Below are positions 49,274 to 57,360 of a DNA stretch of 64,000 nt, piece after piece. The notes under the pieces are model-generated. The model searched no databases. It was not told the DNA's origin and saw nothing but the letters and a program-made list of their open reading frames with translations. Location: positions 19,754 to 83,753 of the IMG/VR virus record IMGVR_UViG_3300008450_000017; one strand, written 5' to 3'. The translations under genes and the position numbers were made by a program. Source of the DNA: a virus. Position 1 is the first letter of the stretch. Every line of letters begins with the position of its first letter.

Positions 49274-52200
49274 ATGCCAGTATATCAAATATGTTTAACG
49301 ACAATTCCACCGGGATATGGATCAACAGGATTCTTCATTTACGCGGACCCAACAGGACCACCACCAAGTAATGGTACCTTGTTGGCTGGACCAATAAATG
49401 TTAGTAACTTAACAGGTGCTAACTGTCCATACACAGTTAATTCACCAACAAATGTTAGTGTATTTAGGATAATCGAAACAAATGGAACGTCACCAGTAAA
49501 CTGTTATACCGATCTTTCGGCAACGACATTTAACTTCTGTGATAATTGTGATTTTTCTTTTACTAACGTCACACAAAGTGGTATTGGTACAATTTCCGTT
49601 GGGAATTTAATAACAGTCCCGGTTTCCGGTTCAACAGAACCATGTACTTTAGACGCTTATGTTGTTTATTGGTATGACCAAAATAATGTCTTATCTTTTA
49701 TATCCACCGGACCAAGTTCTTCATCAATAAACCTATTTTTATTACCGAACCCATTAGGACCAGGAAACGCAAGTTCAAATTATACCCACCCATTAACCGG
49801 AGCTGCTTCAGCTACCGTCCCTCCAGGTCAATATACACCAATAGTTGTGGCTATTAGAATTAACAATATTAATTTTATTAGAAATGGTTATGAAGGGGTT
49901 AATTCAGTTGGAATAGTTAGTGACAACTTTGAATGTTTAACCGGATTAGTACCTGAATTTACAGTTTTAGGTGCTTCATGTCAGACAACAGACCCAACAT
50001 CAAACTACCCAGAATATTATACATATAGAAAATTACAAAGTAGTTTCGCTTCGACCGCACCAGCTGCACCAATTGGGTATCAATATTTAACACCAGACGC
50101 ATCTACAAAATATATAGCTTTCGCTTTCAAAACCGAATTGGTTGCCGATAGATTAACCGTTAGATTTTTTGGTTCAAATTATTCATTTAGTCCGATAACA
50201 CTTGAAGATATTTATGTTGGGAATTACCAGAATATTGGATTAAACAATCCAAATACAACACCCAAGTACATAAATATGAGTACAACAAATTACTTTAGAA
50301 AAGTAATACCAATAAGTGGATTAACGATAGACCCAACTACAGATTTCTTTGAATTCAAAATAACACCAAACGTAAGTCAAACCAGTACACAAACAAACTG
50401 GGATTTATATTATACTTGTTTAGATGACTTTGATTGTTTATTGTGTGATAATGTTAATGATGAGTACAAAATATGTGCGGATAATTTTAAATTAACATAT
50501 ACCGAAGATCAACTATGTACCAGTTGTAGTCCAGTACAACAATGTTTATATGATGATACTCAAATAACTTTTAAACCGGTTAGAAATTGTGTTGAAACAA
50601 ACTTTGACCCAATAGTGTATTTAAACTCAAACATACCATTCTTGGGTACACAAAATTGGTTACCAACAGGAATTACAAGTGCACATACATATTCTAATCA
50701 ATATCTGGGTGGTGGTAATGACTGGAGTTGTTCACCTTGTGACCCAATATTACCATCATGTACCTTTACAGCTAATCAAACATGTCCAAATGAAGGTTGG
50801 CAAGATTTAGGTGGGAATAATGGATACTATATACAAAATTTAGTCCCTCCAGGTTGTTGGAATTGTACCGGAAGTCAAACACAGCACTGTACTGGACAAT
50901 CAACACAATTTGATAGATCAATCAGATACACTAAAGACTTTAACTCATTAACTAACACAAGTACGATTGTACTCGAATTTGGATCAAATCCAAATTCATC
51001 AATCGATAGAACTAACTACATTACCAACTGGACTAACGCTGTTAATTTTTATTGGGTTGGAGCTTTCCAAGGACCATCTGGAATACCAACACCACAACAA
51101 GCTAAATATTATAGATGGATAAAAATGGCTGTTCCATTAGGGTTTGGGTCAGTTGTTAATTCCGGACCAAATACCGCTTGTGGTGATAATGTTGAGTTCT
51201 ACAGTCAAATATACATACACCCAACCGCGGTTATGGATACATCGAATCCAAATACAATTGTTTGGACTTGGCAAACGATAACGAATCAATATGTACCACC
51301 ATTTAATGGGTGTGGAACCTGTATGTCAGCAAACGTAAATCAATTATTAAATACAGCTAATTCATTTGCACAGAGAGCTTATAATCCAACAGTGGACCCA
51401 TTTACTGATATTATAAACAATACTTGTCCAATATTAGACTGGACAAGTAATGATAGGTTCATTTCACCATGTTATACTTACAAAAATTATAGAGCTTTTT
51501 ACGCATGTGCGGTATTTACCGAAAGTGGACCAACAGCACCAACACTAAGTGGTAATACTCTTTCAAGTCCACATTGTTATGGTGACCCATATTATAGTGT
51601 TGAAATATTAAAATATAGTCAAACCTTACACGCTTTCAGTGGGACAACTCCACTACCAGCACTAAGTGGTGAAGTTTGTGATTTTTCATCGTATATGAAT
51701 TTACAACAAACACCAACTAATATAAATAATTGTAATTATAATCAAATAACACAAAGTAACGGAACAGTAACCGATAGATTTGTTTATCGACGATTAAAGT
51801 ATTGGTACAAATGGTTCCTAGTTAACCCAACAGTGGATGAAAGGTGGGTGAAGTTAGTGACCAAAGACATTGATTCTAATGGACTTTTAACTGGACCAGA
51901 AATAACAATATTTGAAAGAGATACAAACACTATTATTGTACCACCAACAAACCCACTATATTTTGAGTGTATACAACCAAACGCAATAAACGCGACTTCA
52001 CAACAACTACAAATATTACCGGCTACGGGTGTACTAATGTTAACACCATTTTATAGAAGTGGGTCTTGTGCACCAGCTAATCCATGGTGTACTCCTGGTG
52101 GATGTCAAAACAAAAATCCAGGATTTATTTGGACAATGACTAATGGATTAGATAAGTCAGATGTTATAAATTACGGCGTGACTTGTGAGAAAGTTGGAAT

Positions 52201-52492
52201 ACCTGGATCAGGACCAAATGGTTGGTACTTGGTTTGGAATGTTACAAACATAAACCCAGCAATACTACCAAATATAAACGCTGGAATTTCCATTACCGCA
52301 AGTGGTACTGGAACCATAAACCCTACAGATTGTGTGACTGGAGTTAATACGACTTCAGGATGGTGTGGATCATGTCCAACAACTACAACACCACCTTTAC
52401 AAGAATACTTGTTTACCGTTACAGCTAATTTAGAAGCTGGAGTTGGTGGTGGATCATTAGTTGACACATTTAGTGTGTATGACTTCAGTTAA
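49274..52492 (+). CDS. large fibre/adhesin-like protein, Cys- and Thr-rich
   Basis: 1072 residues, no signal peptide, rich in T, N, P and C. Blocks of CxxC pairs recur (FNFCDNCDFSF, LCTSCSPVQQCLYD, NQTCPNEGWQDLGG, SWCGSCPTTTTPP). The ending LFTVTANLEAGVGGGSLVDTFSVYDFS looks like a beta-strand cap. No enzymatic motif seen. It follows the fibre gene by 33 bases and ends at a terminator, so the two form one late unit. Most likely a tail-fibre or baseplate-associated receptor-binding protein. Confidence 0.72.
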   Translation: MPVYQICLTTIPPGYGSTGFFIYADPTGPPPSNGTLLAGPINVSNLTGANCPYTVNSPTNVSVFRIIETNGTSPVNCYTDLSATTFNFCDNCDFSFTNVTQSGIGTISVGNLITVPVSGSTEPCTLDAYVVYWYDQNNVLSFISTGPSSSSINLFLLPNPLGPGNASSNYTHPLTGAASATVPPGQYTPIVVAIRINNINFIRNGYEGVNSVGIVSDNFECLTGLVPEFTVLGASCQTTDPTSNYPEYYTYRKLQSSFASTAPAAPIGYQYLTPDASTKYIAFAFKTELVADRLTVRFFGSNYSFSPITLEDIYVGNYQNIGLNNPNTTPKYINMSTTNYFRKVIPISGLTIDPTTDFFEFKITPNVSQTSTQTNWDLYYTCLDDFDCLLCDNVNDEYKICADNFKLTYTEDQLCTSCSPVQQCLYDDTQITFKPVRNCVETNFDPIVYLNSNIPFLGTQNWLPTGITSAHTYSNQYLGGGNDWSCSPCDPILPSCTFTANQTCPNEGWQDLGGNNGYYIQNLVPPGCWNCTGSQTQHCTGQSTQFDRSIRYTKDFNSLTNTSTIVLEFGSNPNSSIDRTNYITNWTNAVNFYWVGAFQGPSGIPTPQQAKYYRWIKMAVPLGFGSVVNSGPNTACGDNVEFYSQIYIHPTAVMDTSNPNTIVWTWQTITNQYVPPFNGCGTCMSANVNQLLNTANSFAQRAYNPTVDPFTDIINNTCPILDWTSNDRFISPCYTYKNYRAFYACAVFTESGPTAPTLSGNTLSSPHCYGDPYYSVEILKYSQTLHAFSGTTPLPALSGEVCDFSSYMNLQQTPTNINNCNYNQITQSNGTVTDRFVYRRLKYWYKWFLVNPTVDERWVKLVTKDIDSNGLLTGPEITIFERDTNTIIVPPTNPLYFECIQPNAINATSQQLQILPATGVLMLTPFYRSGSCAPANPWCTPGGCQNKNPGFIWTMTNGLDKSDVINYGVTCEKVGIPGSGPNGWYLVWNVTNINPAILPNINAGISITASGTGTINPTDCVTGVNTTSGWCGSCPTTTTPPLQEYLFTVTANLEAGVGGGSLVDTFSVYDFS

Positions 52493-52511
52493 AAATAATT
52501 AACTTAAAAAG

Positions 52512-52540
52512 AAAACCCCCACCTAAAATGGGGGTTTTTA
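52512..52540 (+). terminator. intrinsic terminator
   Basis: AAAACCCCCA / TGGGGGTTTT stem of 10 pairs with a CCTAAAA loop and T-run. Core identical to that at 53485. Confidence 0.9.
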
Positions 52541-52589
52541 CTTTAGTAAAAAAAAGATTGGGTCATGGTGAAAGTTTCATGGTATTTTT

Positions 52590-52620
52590 TTTGTATATTA
52601 AAATATTTATTGTATATTTG
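52590..52620 (+). promoter_or_regulatory. Bacteroidota-type promoter
   Basis: TTTG at 52590-52593, a 19-base spacer, and TATATTTG at 52613-52620. It lies 19 bases before the ATG at 52640. Confidence 0.82.
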
Positions 52621-52639
52621 TAGAACAAAACCAAACAAA

Positions 52640-52819
52640 ATGGACACTAATAAGATTTTTGATTTTAATTACACCAAAGAACAATCAGAAAAATTTCGCA
52701 AAGAATTACGAGAGTCATCCGATCGTCCGATGAAGAATCCATATTTCTATACCACTTGGAATATGGCAACATATGGTACGAAAGAATATGACGAGAGGTT
52801 TAAGAAAATTAAAAAATGA
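52640..52819 (+). CDS. small hypothetical protein
   Basis: 59 residues from the ATG at 52640; an in-frame ATG at 52565 lies before the promoter and is rejected. It is charged and helical (FDFNYTKEQSEKFRKELRES). It overlaps the next gene by 4 bases. Confidence 0.62.
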   Translation: MDTNKIFDFNYTKEQSEKFRKELRESSDRPMKNPYFYTTWNMATYGTKEYDERFKKIKK

Positions 52820-53478
52820 GGGATGTAATTAGAAAAATTCTCAGAGAGATATCCTTCTCAAAAGAGGGGGCAAAAAAAATTAAAAGTGACTATAATTGGA
52901 GGTACGCACAAAACCTACCAACTAAAGATGATGGTGGGAACTTTGTTGGTGGTAAAATATTTACATTTATTACACCTGAAAGAACTGAAATGGTTGATGG
53001 TGAACCCAAAACATATTCCGGATTTAAATACATTGTTGAGATTGAGGAGTATAAATATGATTTCTTCATAATCTCATTCTACCCAAAACTCCAACCTGGG
53101 TTTCATTCAAGACAAAGTAAATTAGCGTCAATGGGGTTAGAGTATAGAGACAAGTATTCATATAGAACTAACGAGAAGATAACCCTTAAGATATTATCAA
53201 TAATGATTAGTGAAATTGAAAGGATATTATCTGAGAGACCAAACTCGTCATTCGCTTATTTTGGCGCTCCAGACAAGAAAACAGGAACTGATGAGGACAT
53301 GGAAAACACAAAGAGGGTTAGAGTTTATAACAACGCCCTTGGTGAACACTTCAAGTCAACACATGAACTATTGTCTGAAGAGAAATTTAGTGGGAGTATT
53401 TTAATTAACCGTGAAGTTAAAGAAGTACATCCGGAAATTATTGATTATTATTTGGACATTTTAATGTCACATCTATAA
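52816..53478 (+). CDS. hypothetical protein
   Basis: 220 residues. The N-terminus MRDVIRKILREISFSKEGAK is a basic helix ending in LRE, weakly like the tag. The rest is alpha/beta: FTFITPERTEMVDGEPKTYSG, KYDFFIISFYPKL, TLKILSIMISEIERILSERPNSSFAYFGAPD. No family recognised. It is transcribed from the Bacteroidota-type promoter at 52590, unlike most tagged genes. Confidence 0.68.
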   Translation: MRDVIRKILREISFSKEGAKKIKSDYNWRYAQNLPTKDDGGNFVGGKIFTFITPERTEMVDGEPKTYSGFKYIVEIEEYKYDFFIISFYPKLQPGFHSRQSKLASMGLEYRDKYSYRTNEKITLKILSIMISEIERILSERPNSSFAYFGAPDKKTGTDEDMENTKRVRVYNNALGEHFKSTHELLSEEKFSGSILINREVKEVHPEIIDYYLDILMSHL

Positions 53479-53484
53479 CCAGTT

Positions 53485-53516
53485 AAACCCCCACCTAAAA
53501 TGGGGGTTTTCTTTTT
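53485..53516 (+). terminator. intrinsic terminator
   Basis: AAACCCCCA / TGGGGGTTT stem of 9 pairs with a CCTAAAA loop and a T-run. It abuts the promoter of the next gene. Confidence 0.9.
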
Positions 53517-53529
53517 AAATTAAAATTCT

Positions 53530-53537
53530 TATATTTG
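53530..53537 (+). promoter_or_regulatory. Bacteroidota-type -7 element, near-leaderless
   Basis: TATATTTG 4 bases before the ATG at 53542. A clear TTTG -33 box is missing (TTTC at 53508, 18-base spacer). Confidence 0.62.
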
Positions 53538-53541
53538 AACC

Positions 53542-54120
53542 ATGAAAGTAATATTTTTAGATCACGATGGGGTTATTTGTCTCTCCAACAATTGGGGTGG
53601 ACGAACAAAGAAATGGGCTAAGTACCGTAGTGAAAACCCTGACAGTAGTAAGGAAAAAAAAGACGCTCCAGTATCTTTTCGTTTTGATGATTTTGACACT
53701 AAGTCAGTTAAGGTTCTTAATGAAATACTTGAAGAAACAGGTGCTGAAATTGTGGTGTCCTCAGATTGGAAACTACACGCTACACTAGAAGAACTTGGTG
53801 AGTACTATGAATTACACGGAATAAGTAAAAAACCAATATCATTGACACCAAACATAGGTACGTGTACAGTTCATGGTAATTTATTTATTTGGTCCCCACG
53901 GTGGGATTTAGAACAAACACGAACAATTGAAATTAGACAATATCTTCATGATCACCCTGAAGTAACTCATTGGGTTTCTATTGATGATTTGAATATGGGT
54001 AAAATTGGTGAATCATGGAAAGATGATTGGGCTATTGATAACTTTGTATTAACACCAAAGTCAAATGAAGGAATTAAACAATTAGGGATTAAGGAAAAAA
54101 TATTAAAATTTTTGGAATGA
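53542..54120 (+). CDS. HAD-type phosphatase (HAD_SAK-like)
   Basis: 192 residues. Motif I MKVIFLDHDGVIC supplies the catalytic aspartates at 7 and 9; motif II is AEIVVSSDWK, and motif IV region is THWVSIDDLNMG. The pattern matches the HAD domain of Swiss-army-knife RNA repair proteins, which act as 3'/5' phosphatases on nucleic-acid ends, though single-domain HADs of this type may have other substrates. It begins 4 bases after a -7 box. Confidence 0.82.
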   Translation: MKVIFLDHDGVICLSNNWGGRTKKWAKYRSENPDSSKEKKDAPVSFRFDDFDTKSVKVLNEILEETGAEIVVSSDWKLHATLEELGEYYELHGISKKPISLTPNIGTCTVHGNLFIWSPRWDLEQTRTIEIRQYLHDHPEVTHWVSIDDLNMGKIGESWKDDWAIDNFVLTPKSNEGIKQLGIKEKILKFLE

Positions 54121-54431
54121 GAAGTATAAGTCAAATATTCAAAGACAACGAACATTTAATGGATTTAGGTCCCGTAGAAGAGTTAATAGAATATACCCAA
54201 GAACTTGAAGGACAAGTAATGGAGACAAAAGTTAATGACTCATACGACAAAGAACATGTATTAAAATCAATGTTATCTGACATTCTATTAAGTTGTCAGG
54301 AGTATGAAGAAAATAAATTACTCCAGGAAAGATACCCAGACCAATATGAAAAAATTGACTCTGATACTTTGGTTAATAGTCTAATGGGATATATTGTGGA
54401 AATGAATGTTAAAAATAATTTGGGCTTATGA
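54117..54431 (+). CDS. small hypothetical protein
   Basis: 104 residues, helical and acidic (LGPVEELIEYTQELEGQVMETK, KSMLSDILLSCQEYEENK). ATGA-type overlaps with both neighbours show co-translation. No domain recognised. Confidence 0.62.
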   Translation: MRSISQIFKDNEHLMDLGPVEELIEYTQELEGQVMETKVNDSYDKEHVLKSMLSDILLSCQEYEENKLLQERYPDQYEKIDSDTLVNSLMGYIVEMNVKNNLGL

Positions 54432-54733
54432 AAAAAATAGAACTAAGTGAAAACTGTTTTGGGGTTGATGTTGAAATTGATGGGGAATCCTTATTTACCC
54501 ATGAGTATGATAATAGATCCCCAGAATTAGTTGATGAACTAAGATCAAACGTAATATCAAAGTTGTCTGAAGTTCGACATAAACTATCCCCCCAGGATTG
54601 GACCGATATTTGTGAGATCATTTTTAACAATACGGACGAATATGAGTATGATGTTGATAACTCCACTGAGTTAGATCATTGTGATCAGTGTGGGAACTAT
54701 AACCACAAGTACGTTTACTTAAAAAAAGAATAA
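54428..54733 (+). CDS. small hypothetical protein with CxxC tail
   Basis: 101 residues: strand-rich N-terminus (ENCFGVDVEIDGESLFTHEYD), helix KLSEVRHKLSPQDWTDICEIIF, and a short C-terminal CDQCGNYNHKYVY that could hold a metal. Pattern known in phages but function unknown. Confidence 0.64.
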   Translation: MKKIELSENCFGVDVEIDGESLFTHEYDNRSPELVDELRSNVISKLSEVRHKLSPQDWTDICEIIFNNTDEYEYDVDNSTELDHCDQCGNYNHKYVYLKKE

Positions 54734-54737
54734 ACTA

Positions 54738-54746
54738 TATTTATAA
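54738..54746 (+). promoter_or_regulatory. TATTTATAA box, late-promoter-like
   Basis: TATTTATAA, 14 bases before the ATG at 54761, and followed by AAAGGAG, one of the few Shine-Dalgarno-like sequences in the window. Confidence 0.45.
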
Positions 54747-54760
54747 CAAAGGAGTCAACT

Positions 54761-54865
54761 ATGATAACATATGAAGAAATAGTACACTTATCCGGATTAG
54801 TTATATTTGTTGTCCTGATCTCAATCCACCTAATTAAAAAAATAGTATGTCCGAAAGAAGATTAG
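54761..54865 (+). CDS. single-span membrane microprotein
   Basis: 34 residues: a short acidic start, one hydrophobic span (about 10-24) and a basic end KKIVCPKED. AAAGGAG 8 bases upstream of the ATG supports translation. It overlaps the SET gene by 19 bases. Function unknown. Confidence 0.55.
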   Translation: MITYEEIVHLSGLVIFVVLISIHLIKKIVCPKED

Positions 54866-55320
54866 ATTTTCTGATTAAAGATCCGATTCTAGATAGTGAA
54901 TATTATCCTGTGGTATCGGATGATTTAGTAACCCACCTTAAATATAATTTAAAAACTGAATTAAAGTGTTCACCAGTTCATGGAATTGGTGTGTACACAA
55001 TTAAAGATATTAAAGAGGGTGAACAGTTATTCCCACTATGGTTGGGGGAAACAAAGATCTACGCACTCCCCGTGGAAGATTATAACTCATTTGACGATGA
55101 CGTTAAACGATTAATCTCGATGTATTTTATTACCAGGGGAACAAACGACTATATATTTGTTAGAATGATTAATGGGGTTAATTTCGTGACCTGTAACAAC
55201 GTATTCTTTAACAGTTGTTATCCTAACATTGAAAATCAAAATATAAATAATTCCGGGTACGCTACTAGGGATATTAAAAGGGGGGAAGAACTCTTTGATA
55301 TTTATTTTGATAATTTATGA
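54847..55320 (+). CDS. SET-domain protein
   Basis: 157 residues. SET-domain landmarks: SPVHGIGVYTIKDIKEGEQLF at about 47-67, NSCYPNIENQN (the NHxxxPN motif with changes) near 120, and GYATRDIKRGEELFDIYFDN at the end, where the last tyrosine is the usual catalytic one. SET proteins are lysine methyltransferases. The weakened NHS motif could mean altered activity. It sits beside an Smr-like protein with ATGA overlap. Target unknown. Confidence 0.85.
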   Translation: MSERRLDFLIKDPILDSEYYPVVSDDLVTHLKYNLKTELKCSPVHGIGVYTIKDIKEGEQLFPLWLGETKIYALPVEDYNSFDDDVKRLISMYFITRGTNDYIFVRMINGVNFVTCNNVFFNSCYPNIENQNINNSGYATRDIKRGEELFDIYFDNL

Positions 55321-55538
55321 AAATACTTGATCTACACGGAGTGAAACATTCAGACGTACAAGGTATGTTCGATGGGTTCATTTATGAAAATATGAAATCC
55401 GGTACAAAAGAAGTTGAGGTGATCACCGGAATATCCGAACAAATGAAAAGAATTGTTAGGGATTTGAGTGATGAATATTCGATGAATTATTACGATCACC
55501 CATTAAATCCAGGAAAAATCATTATAAGACTTGTCTAA
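55317..55538 (+). CDS. Smr-domain-like small protein
   Basis: 73 residues: LDLHGVKHSDVQGMFDGFI, VEVITGISEQMKRIVRDL and NPGKIIIRL follow the Smr domain (LDLHG, ITGxG and a terminal GxxxV strand). Smr domains bind or nick DNA or RNA. The usual GKG after ITG is GIS here, so nuclease activity is doubtful. ATGA overlap with the SET gene. Confidence 0.8.
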   Translation: MKILDLHGVKHSDVQGMFDGFIYENMKSGTKEVEVITGISEQMKRIVRDLSDEYSMNYYDHPLNPGKIIIRLV

Positions 55539-55561
55539 TTAAAAAATAATTCCTAAATTTG
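55532..55561 (+). promoter_or_regulatory. Bacteroidota-type promoter
   Basis: CTTG at 55532-55535, an 18-base spacer, and TAAATTTG at 55554-55561. It lies 19 bases before the ATG at 55581. Confidence 0.65.
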
Positions 55562-55580
55562 TTTTAAATCCGAAAATGAT

Positions 55581-55832
55581 ATGGGTTATTACAAATTTTT
55601 AATAATTGGATTATTGGTGTTAACATCATGTTCTAATTGGAATTATTCAACTGTCACATACGATAAGTGTGTTCATTTGGAAAAACTACACGTTCATTTT
55701 TATCATCACGAAACGTGTGAATGGTCTTGTTTGGATATGTCGGAAGGAAACTATACCTTTACTGACGAATTTAAAATCAAATATAAGTTAAATAAAAAAA
55801 GTAACGTAACAAAAGTAAAACTAATAAAATGA
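55581..55832 (+). CDS. lipoprotein
   Basis: 83 residues: signal peptide with lipobox VLTSC (Cys17), then a mature domain rich in Cys/His (YDKCVHLEKLHVHFYHHETCEWSC). The histidine/cysteine content could bind metal. It overlaps the next lipoprotein gene by 4 bases. Early-type promoter upstream; superinfection exclusion is one possibility without direct evidence. Confidence 0.72.
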   Translation: MGYYKFLIIGLLVLTSCSNWNYSTVTYDKCVHLEKLHVHFYHHETCEWSCLDMSEGNYTFTDEFKIKYKLNKKSNVTKVKLIK

Positions 55833-56092
55833 AAAAAGTATTTTTAGTTGTTCTTTCCGGTATGTTGTTAACATCATGTACGGAAAATGAAAGAGTAAAA
55901 TCTTGGGGTGGTGAAGGGACCATTAAATTACCCAAGGGTAAAAAATTGATTAATGTAACCTGGAAGGAAACCCAAATTTGGTATTTAACCAGGGAGATGG
56001 ATTCAAATGATGTAGCTGAGACCTATGAGTTTCACGAGGAGTCATCATATGGGGTTGTTGAAGGAACTTATAAAATAATTGAAACTAAATAA
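55829..56092 (+). CDS. lipoprotein
   Basis: 87 residues: signal peptide with lipobox LLTSC (Cys17) and a beta-rich mature domain (KLINVTWKETQIWYLTREMDS ... GVVEGTYKIIE). The GKKLxNVTWKxxxxWYLTRxM segment recalls phage lipoproteins of unknown role. It forms a pair with the preceding lipoprotein. Confidence 0.75.
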   Translation: MKKVFLVVLSGMLLTSCTENERVKSWGGEGTIKLPKGKKLINVTWKETQIWYLTREMDSNDVAETYEFHEESSYGVVEGTYKIIETK

Positions 56093-56093
56093 T

Positions 56094-56345
56094 ATGACAG
56101 AAAGAGAAATTATCCTACTTGGATTGAAAAGCGAACTAGTTAAAGAACACGAGGACGACGAAACGTATTACTATGTTCTTGACATTGTTGATGGGTTAAC
56201 ATTTATTACCCCCACAAACGAGGAAATTAAAGACGGTAATTGGTACATTGAATTCTTCAATACCGACCCAGAAATTAGGTTCTACAGTTTTGGTGAAGCT
56301 CAAGGATTAATAAATCAAATAACCAGGAATATTCACAAAAAATGA
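56094..56345 (+). CDS. small hypothetical protein
   Basis: 83 residues from the ATG at 56094, 1 base after the preceding stop; an ATG at 56079 is in frame but would overlap. Acidic (KEHEDDETYYYVLDIVDGLTF) with a C-terminal helix. No family recognised. Confidence 0.6.
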   Translation: MTEREIILLGLKSELVKEHEDDETYYYVLDIVDGLTFITPTNEEIKDGNWYIEFFNTDPEIRFYSFGEAQGLINQITRNIHKK

Positions 56346-56722
56346 GTAAACATGAAATACCAACACACGATCCGTACACCGGGGAATTAAATCCTTATTA
56401 TGAGGAATTAACCGGGGAGAAAAACCCATTTACTTTTTGTGATGATGAAACTAACTATTGTTTTGACCTTTCAGAACTTATAGGGAAAGAGTTTAGATAT
56501 CAAAGTAAATACGGTATATCCACTTGGATTGATAAGGTTAAAAATGTTGAACCAATGTTTGGTTTACACACTAATCTTACCAAACCTTTGAAACCAGTTA
56601 ATCAAGGTGAAGAACCTAAAAAGTTTGAAATATTTGGACACACAATTAGTTTGTACATTAGATCAAAAAGGGGAAATCATCTTTACGAATTGGAGAATTG
56701 TGTGTTTGTTGAACATTTATAA
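56342..56722 (+). CDS. hypothetical protein
   Basis: 126 residues: HDPYTGELNPYYEELTGEKNPF at the start, then a strand-rich domain (FEIFGHTISLYIRSKRGNHLYELENC). The N-terminal pattern (TGELNPYYxxLTGxxNP) recalls phage proteins of unknown function. ATGA overlap with the previous gene. Confidence 0.65.
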   Translation: MSKHEIPTHDPYTGELNPYYEELTGEKNPFTFCDDETNYCFDLSELIGKEFRYQSKYGISTWIDKVKNVEPMFGLHTNLTKPLKPVNQGEEPKKFEIFGHTISLYIRSKRGNHLYELENCVFVEHL

Positions 56723-56735
56723 AAAAAATATAAAT

Positions 56736-56972
56736 ATGGAACAAAGAAGTACTCACTACGGAGACGTAGTAAAATGGATAGAAAAGGTAATTGACTCTTG
56801 TGAAACGTACCAGCAAACTTTTACCGCCAAAAAATTAATTATTAATTTTGCAAAACAATTAAGAACTAAATCTCCAGATAAATATTGGAGAGATTATCAG
56901 TACAGTGTTATTTGGCCACTCGAATCGATGGTAACATCCAAACGACAATCGTTAATAAATAAACCGGAATAA
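56736..56972 (+). CDS. small hypothetical protein
   Basis: 78 residues from the ATG at 56736. It is helical (STHYGDVVKWIEKVIDSCETYQQ, TAKKLIINFAKQLRTKSPDKYW). The stop shares a base with the next start. From memory, small phage proteins with DVxxWIxKVIxSC exist; function unknown. Confidence 0.65.
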   Translation: MEQRSTHYGDVVKWIEKVIDSCETYQQTFTAKKLIINFAKQLRTKSPDKYWRDYQYSVIWPLESMVTSKRQSLINKPE

Positions 56973-57292
56973 TGGAAGAAATAAAATACCCAGTGGGGGG
57001 ATTTGCTCCCGGATATTACATGTGTAAGTGTGTTAATTGTCAACAAGAATTTAAAGGTGATAAAAGAGCCACCCAATGTGAACCCTGTGCCATTGAAATG
57101 GTTAAGGTAAAAATAAGGGAAACTGAAAATGGTGGTATTGAAATAGATCAGGATTACTTACCTGGTTTTATAGATCAGTTTGGGGACGGAACTCTTGGGG
57201 AGTTAAATCCGGAAGATTGGGACGCACTTGAATTTTTGAAATGGTTAGAACTTAATAACTACAAGATTGTAAAAAAAATTAAATTTTTTTAA
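56972..57292 (+). CDS. zinc-ribbon-like phage protein
   Basis: 106 residues. PGYYMCKCVNCQQEFKGDKRATQCEPCA provides CxC-x2-C and CxxC motifs, a pattern common in small phage proteins (GYYxCxCxxCxxxFxGDKRAxxCxxCA). The C-terminal half is acidic, then basic. Metal binding is likely; function unknown. Confidence 0.74.
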   Translation: MEEIKYPVGGFAPGYYMCKCVNCQQEFKGDKRATQCEPCAIEMVKVKIRETENGGIEIDQDYLPGFIDQFGDGTLGELNPEDWDALEFLKWLELNNYKIVKKIKFF

Positions 57293-57300
57293 CCAAAAAA

Positions 57301-57330
57301 TTGGATATTAAAAAAAAACCATTAACTTTA
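57301..57330 (+). promoter_or_regulatory. Bacteroidota-type promoter
   Basis: TTG at 57301-57303, a 19-base spacer, and TAACTTTA at 57323-57330. It is 30 bases before the ATG at 57361. Confidence 0.68.
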
Positions 57331-57360
57331 TATCTGATAACATAATTTAAAAATCAGATC

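Noticed and set aside
55317-55538. Calling the Smr-like protein a nuclease
   Set aside because: The catalytic-type GKG after ITG is missing (GIS), so only a fold-level call is supported.
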